Positions 5,371-8,367 of a stretch of 8,367 nt of DNA are shown here, piece after piece. The translations under genes and the position numbers were made by a program. Under the pieces are notes generated by a model. That model made no database searches and was not told the origin of the DNA. It saw only the letters and a program-made list of their open reading frames with translations. Positions within the stretch are counted from its first letter, which is position 1. Every line of letters starts with the position of its first letter. Source of the DNA: an uncultured Succinivibrionaceae bacterium (GTDB taxonomy: Bacteria; Pseudomonadota; Gammaproteobacteria; Enterobacterales; Succinivibrionaceae); the NCBI GenBank assembly GCA_900539665.1, contig UQCV01000099.1, positions 1-8,367 on the forward strand, given 5' to 3'.

Positions 5371-5375
5371 AAATC

Positions 5376-6377
5376 ATGTCCTTTTTTAAAACACTTAGCA
5401 GTTTGCTAGCTCGGTATACAGCACTTTTTGTTATAGGTACAGCCGTAATCACCTACTTCATCCCTGAACTATGCACCTGGGTTAAAGGCGATGCTCAGAC
5501 CTTAGTTCTTGGTATTATCATGCTTTCTATGGGTATGACTTTAGGGAGCAACGATTATAAGATTCTAGCGAGAAGACCTTTTGATATTATTATCGGGGCC
5601 ATCGCGCAATTTACCATTATGCCAGCGATTGCTATTGCGATAGCTTCCTTCTTTAATTTAAGCAACGGTTTAACCTTAGGCTTAGTGTTAGTTGGTTGTT
5701 GTCCTGGTGGCGTTTCTTCAAACATCATGAGTTTCTTATGCCGTGGTGATGTAGCTTTCTCTGTAGGCATGACTACTGTTTCAACTATCATCGCCCCAGT
5801 TGCCACCCCACTTCTTATTAACTTAATCATCGGCCAAAGCATTGAAATCAACCCATGGGGTATGTTTAAATTCATGCTCTTAGTAACCATTTTACCGGTA
5901 GGTATTGGTTCTTTACTTAATATCATGTTTGGTCAATCAGCACGCTTCCAAGAAATCCGCTCTTGCATGCCTGGTTTAGCTGTTATTGGCTTTGCTTGCA
6001 TCGTAGGTGGTGTTATTGCCGTTCATGGTGAAAAGTTCCTCGACTCTGGGCTTATCATCTTCCTTTGCATCGCTTTACACAACGGTCTTGGTTACATCTT
6101 AGGCTTTATTGCCGCTATGATTTCAGGGATGTCCTATCCAAAGAAAAAGACCTTGGCTATTGAAGTTGGCGTTCAAAATGCGGGCTTAGCTACTGGTCTT
6201 TGCGGTCAGTTCTTCCCTACCACTGCTGAAGCTGCTATTGCTTCTGCTGTATCCTGCGTATGGCACTCAATTTCAGGCACCATTTTAGCTAACTTCTTCT
6301 TGTGGCTCGAAAAGCGTAGACCAAATGCAAGCGAACAAGCAAAATTAGATTCAAATATGGTGTCAGACGCCAAATAA
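5376..6377 (+). CDS. BASS-family sodium-dependent solute symporter (YocS/PanS-like)
   Basis: The 333-residue inner-membrane protein has the ten-helix pattern of the bile acid:sodium symporter family. Family hallmarks are visible: GIIMLSMGMTL (46-56), CCPGGVSSN (108-116) in the first broken crossover helix, TTVSTIIAPVATPLL (133-147), EVGVQNAGLATGL (263-275) in the second, with Glu263 and Gln267 at the sodium-site positions, and the C-terminal SCVWHSISGTILANFF (293-308). These fit the bacterial branch containing YocS and the ketopantoate exporter/importer PanS better than bile-acid carriers. The substrate, probably a small organic acid such as a keto acid or pantothenate precursor, is not readable. 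A TAA at 5370-5372 fixes the ATG. No biosynthetic neighbour helps, since the gene is a single unit between two terminators. The last 20 residues form a hydrophilic tail. Confidence 0.92.
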   Translation: MSFFKTLSSLLARYTALFVIGTAVITYFIPELCTWVKGDAQTLVLGIIMLSMGMTLGSNDYKILARRPFDIIIGAIAQFTIMPAIAIAIASFFNLSNGLTLGLVLVGCCPGGVSSNIMSFLCRGDVAFSVGMTTVSTIIAPVATPLLINLIIGQSIEINPWGMFKFMLLVTILPVGIGSLLNIMFGQSARFQEIRSCMPGLAVIGFACIVGGVIAVHGEKFLDSGLIIFLCIALHNGLGYILGFIAAMISGMSYPKKKTLAIEVGVQNAGLATGLCGQFFPTTAEAAIASAVSCVWHSISGTILANFFLWLEKRRPNASEQAKLDSNMVSDAK

Positions 6378-6408
6378 ATACAGTTTTTCATAGAAAAGAG
6401 ACTTTCAT

Positions 6409-6432
6409 CCCACACGCAAGCGTGTGGGTTTT
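6409..6432 (+). terminator. Intrinsic terminator of the BASS gene
   Basis: CCCACACG-CAAG-CGTGTGGG (8-bp stem) is followed by TTTTA on the plus strand. Read on the minus strand no T-run follows, so it should serve mainly the transporter gene. The convergent minus-strand gene ends 70 bases away, with only a weak TTAAAA/TTTTAA hairpin of its own in between. Confidence 0.88.
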
Positions 6433-6502
6433 ACGCCGCAATTTATAACGATTTTTAAAACGGTTTTAATATCAAATAGATACTTCCTCGTTATGTTTAG
6501 CC

Positions 6503-7726
6503 TTAACCAAAGAACATCAAACCAACAAAGATTGCCGCCATCATAGCTGCGAAATCGGCAAATAAGCCACAGCCAATGGCGTGTCTTACCTTAGTAATCC
6601 CTACCGCCCCAAAGTACACAGCAATCACATAGAACGTGGTTTCTGTTGAGCCTTGCATCAATGAAGCAATGTGGCCTGCTAATGAATCTGGACCATAAGT
6701 TTCAAAGACATCAAGCATTAAAGCACGCCCACCACTACCTGATAGTGGATTCATTAAACCTACAGGAACTGCTTCAGCAAAATCACCACGTAAACCAAAG
6801 AAGGCACAAACTGATTTAATAGCTGAGATTAAGATTCCCATAATGCCACTAGCCTTAAAGACGGCAATAGCGGAAAGCATTGCCACTAAGTATGGCAAAA
6901 TATCAAAAGAAACTTTAATCCCTTCCTTTGCCCCACTAATAAAGGCCGCAAAGACCGGCACCTTCTTAATCATTCCCCAAAGCACTACCGCAGCTACAAA
7001 CGCCATGATAAGCACGTTAGAAAAGCCAGTAGCTTGAGAAGCTAAAGTATCGCCAGCATATACGGCCCAAACGGAAATCCCGGCTGCCACAGCGAACAAT
7101 AAACCAAAAGCAACAAATAAAGGCAATTTAAGTAAATTGATCTTTTGGCAAAAAGCAACCGCTAAGAAACCAGCTAAAGTGGAGATAGTAGTAGTGATCA
7201 GAATTGGTAAGAAGATATCAGTTGGACACGCCGCCCCAAACTTAGTACGGTATAAGATGATACTTATCGGAAAAATCGTCACCGCAGAAGTGTTAATCAC
7301 CAAGAACATAATTTCACTATTAGTTGCGGTCCCTGGATGCGGATTTAATTCTTCTAAGCTCCGCATCGCCTTTAAGCCTAATGGTGTAGCCGCGTTATCA
7401 AGCCCTAACATATTAGCTGAGAGATTCATGGTAATATCGGAAACGGCTTTATGCCCAGCTGGAATTTCAGGCATGATAACTTTAAACAATGGAGTTAAGA
7501 GCTTAGCAAGTTTATTAGCTAGGCCTGATTGTTCAATAATGGAGGAAATTCCCATCCATAAACACATCATGCCCATTAAACCTATAATGATTTCTACGGA
7601 TAATGAAGCAGACTTAAAAAAAGCATCCGTAAGTTCCGCAACTTCAGGACCCCCTGGCAACATAATGCGCACCAACGCCACAACAATGCCAAGGACTACC
7701 ATAATCCCCCAAATAATATTAAGCAT
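6503..7726 (-). CDS. Fused SpmA-SpmB membrane protein (nucleoside-recognition/Gate domain)
   Basis: The 407-residue polytopic protein joins the two spore-maturation-type halves that are separate genes in Bacillus. The SpmA half (1 to about 195) shows GLMGMMCLWMGIS (49-61), the signature MNLSANMLGLDNAATPLG (100-117), ELNPH (126-130) and NTSAVTIFPISII (145-157). The SpmB half (about 200-407) shows AFISGAKEGIKV (261-272), LPYLVAML (277-284), NPLSGSGG (326-333), GPDS (345-348) and QGSTETTFYVIAVYFGAVGI (358-377). Each half carries a nucleoside-recognition (Gate) domain. In non-spore-formers such proteins are assumed to be transporters or channels of unknown substrate, so the spore name should not be read as a function. 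AGGAGA (7734-7739) lies 7 bases before the chosen ATG. Another ATG 4 bases upstream opens only a three-codon frame (ATGAATGCTTAA) that overlaps the start. The length matches the fused family. Confidence 0.93.
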   Translation of the reverse strand: MLNIIWGIMVVLGIVVALVRIMLPGGPEVAELTDAFFKSASLSVEIIIGLMGMMCLWMGISSIIEQSGLANKLAKLLTPLFKVIMPEIPAGHKAVSDITMNLSANMLGLDNAATPLGLKAMRSLEELNPHPGTATNSEIMFLVINTSAVTIFPISIILYRTKFGAACPTDIFLPILITTTISTLAGFLAVAFCQKINLLKLPLFVAFGLLFAVAAGISVWAVYAGDTLASQATGFSNVLIMAFVAAVVLWGMIKKVPVFAAFISGAKEGIKVSFDILPYLVAMLSAIAVFKASGIMGILISAIKSVCAFFGLRGDFAEAVPVGLMNPLSGSGGRALMLDVFETYGPDSLAGHIASLMQGSTETTFYVIAVYFGAVGITKVRHAIGCGLFADFAAMMAAIFVGLMFFG

Positions 7727-7739
7727 TCATCGTTCTCCT

Positions 7740-7934
7740 AATTCCCAAATTCATTTAAATACGTTTTTATGTAAGCGCTAAGCAGGCTTGGTGTTAGTTA
7801 CTATTTTTTAGTGGCTTAACATTTTTAGTACTATTTGAGCCAAGTGTTTTTAGCTTAGCTTTAGAGGCATGAATTTCCTCTTTTTTGTGGTTTTTATGAA
7901 GCTTTTAAGCGTTCAACACTTAAAACTAAAAATC
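7740..7934. other. Intergenic region upstream of the SpmA-SpmB gene
   Basis: This AT-rich stretch has no gene. It should contain the minus-strand promoter of the SpmA-SpmB gene, but no box pair is convincing. Visible are a hairpin TTTTAAG/CTTAAAA (7903-7909 with 7919-7925) and a TGGCT/AGCCA pair spaced about 20 bases apart near 7812-7842. AGAGG/CCTCT with six T (7863-7886) resembles a plus-strand terminator with nothing upstream to terminate. Confidence 0.4.
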
Positions 7935-8004
7935 ACCCTACCTAAAACTTACCTTGCCTAAAGCTCACCAAAACTTCCCCAAAACTCCCCCTACCAAAAC
8001 AAGC
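7935..8004. repeat. Degenerate C-rich tandem repeat, almost without G
   Basis: Two 16-bp units, ACCCTACCTAAAACTT (7935-7950) and ACCTTGCCTAAAGCTC (7951-7966), differ at four positions, all transitions. Shorter, shrinking variants (ACCAAAACTT, CCCCAAAACT, CTACCAAAAC) follow to about 8000. Only three G occur on the plus strand over this stretch, so the minus strand carries G-runs of 3, 4 and 5. Confidence 0.55.
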
Positions 8005-8061
8005 CAACTATTTTTGAATGAACGAAGCTTACCAGTAATTAAGCGCAGAAGTTCCCAAACT

Positions 8062-8102
8062 TTGCGTGAAACAACATATCTATGAGTAGTTCATATACGC
8101 AA
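8062..8102. repeat. Short inverted repeat sharing words with the RNA tail at 922-936
   Basis: TTGCGT (8062-8067) is complementary to ACGCAA (8097-8102). Between them is GAGTAGTTCA (8084-8093), the same ten bases as at 922-931, where CGCAA follows after one base instead of four. The complement of 8062-8070 reads TTCACGCAA, again as at 928-936. It may be an element-end remnant or an operator. Confidence 0.35.
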
Positions 8103-8116
8103 CGTTAGATTCTTTC

Positions 8117-8140
8117 AAAACCCCAGCACCGCTGGGGTTT
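8117..8140 (-). terminator. Intrinsic terminator of the minus-strand gene at the right edge
   Basis: AAACCCCAGC (8118-8127) and GCTGGGGTTT (8131-8140) form a perfect 10-bp stem with a 3-nt loop. Read on the minus strand it ends in GGGGTTTT, 10 bases after the stop codon of the gene that enters from the right. Confidence 0.85.
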
Positions 8141-8149
8141 GTGTTCTTT

Positions 8150-8367
8150 TTACTCTAGCTGCACGGCCAGAGTAGGTAGCTCAAATTCATCAACCATATA
8201 GTCCATTTTTTCTTCCGCCTCGGCTTTTAGGTCCGCTTCGTAATCACGTTCCACTTCTTTGATTGGAATTGGAATATTCATAGCTGTAAGTAGCTTCTTA
8301 AGCCCACCCACGGTTTCACTGTAGTAAACCCCATGCTCAAACACTGTTTGCTCGATAGTATTGAGTT
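8150..8367 (-). CDS. C-terminal end of an unrecognised gene, cut by the window edge
   Basis: The frame is open to the window end, giving the last 72 residues of a longer protein. A GTG at 8344 could be taken as a start, but the frame continues upstream without a stop (residues LNTIEQT) and no ribosome site is visible there, so this is more likely an internal Val. The visible part has an amphipathic start (VGGLKKLLTAMNIPIPIKEV) and then a very acidic, helical tail (DYEADLKAEAEEKMDY) with no membrane segment. I do not recognise a family. A strong terminator follows immediately, which supports a real, expressed gene end. Confidence 0.75.
   Translation of the reverse strand, partial: LNTIEQTVFEHGVYYSETVGGLKKLLTAMNIPIPIKEVERDYEADLKAEAEEKMDYMVDEFELPTLAVQLE

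Noticed and set aside
7137..7781. 214-codon plus-strand frame
   Set aside because: It is the antisense shadow of the SpmA-SpmB gene, whose motifs are unmistakable on the minus strand.
7863..7886. Plus-strand terminator (AGAGG/CCTCT then six T)
   Set aside because: The stem is only 5 bp and no plus-strand gene lies upstream for it to end.

Overview
The window looks like a low-GC, gut-type gammaproteobacterial chromosome segment. The fused SpmA-SpmB membrane protein, the GGDEF enzyme with a proteobacterial-type N-terminal helical domain, the periplasmic Sel1 protein and the BASS transporter fit a member of the Succinivibrionaceae. That placement is an inference from gene style, not a database match. 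The intergenic DNA is unusually long and AT-rich. It holds many inverted repeats and what look like decayed reading frames.

Bases 1-1100 contain no intact gene. A 16-bp perfect hairpin sits at 50-93. A probably broken minus-strand gene at 459-798 has no start codon and changes frame at a run of eight A/T. At about 785-950 lies a structured plus-strand RNA whose series of stem-loops and end (a hairpin with a CTTT loop, then GAGTAGTTCAC) resembles the omega/re-RNA and right end of IS200/IS605-type transposons. No tnpB or tnpA is present, so it is an orphan. A 12-bp inverted repeat encloses the whole structure. Immediately downstream is an unrecognised protein of 363 residues with four membrane segments (1102-2193).

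Bases 2194-5200 carry two plus-strand single-gene units. The first is a soluble diguanylate cyclase (2643-3833), preceded by a promoter with a perfect TATAAT and a cloverleaf-like leader with alternative pairings. The second is a secreted Sel1-repeat protein (4468-4998), preceded by a strong promoter, a leader of about 260 nt and three clustered GATC sites. It ends in a textbook UUCG terminator.

Bases 5200-8367 hold a BASS-family sodium/solute symporter (5376-6377, plus) that converges on a fused SpmA-SpmB protein (6503-7726, minus), with a strong terminator between them. Beyond lie about 390 bases of repeat-rich intergenic DNA and the C-terminal end of an unrecognised minus-strand gene that runs out of the window with its own terminator.

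The genes do not form one pathway. They are single transcription units for signalling (c-di-GMP), envelope or periplasm functions, and solute transport. The observation most worth following up is the orphan omega-RNA-like element next to the orphan membrane protein. The second is the switch-like leader of the diguanylate cyclase.
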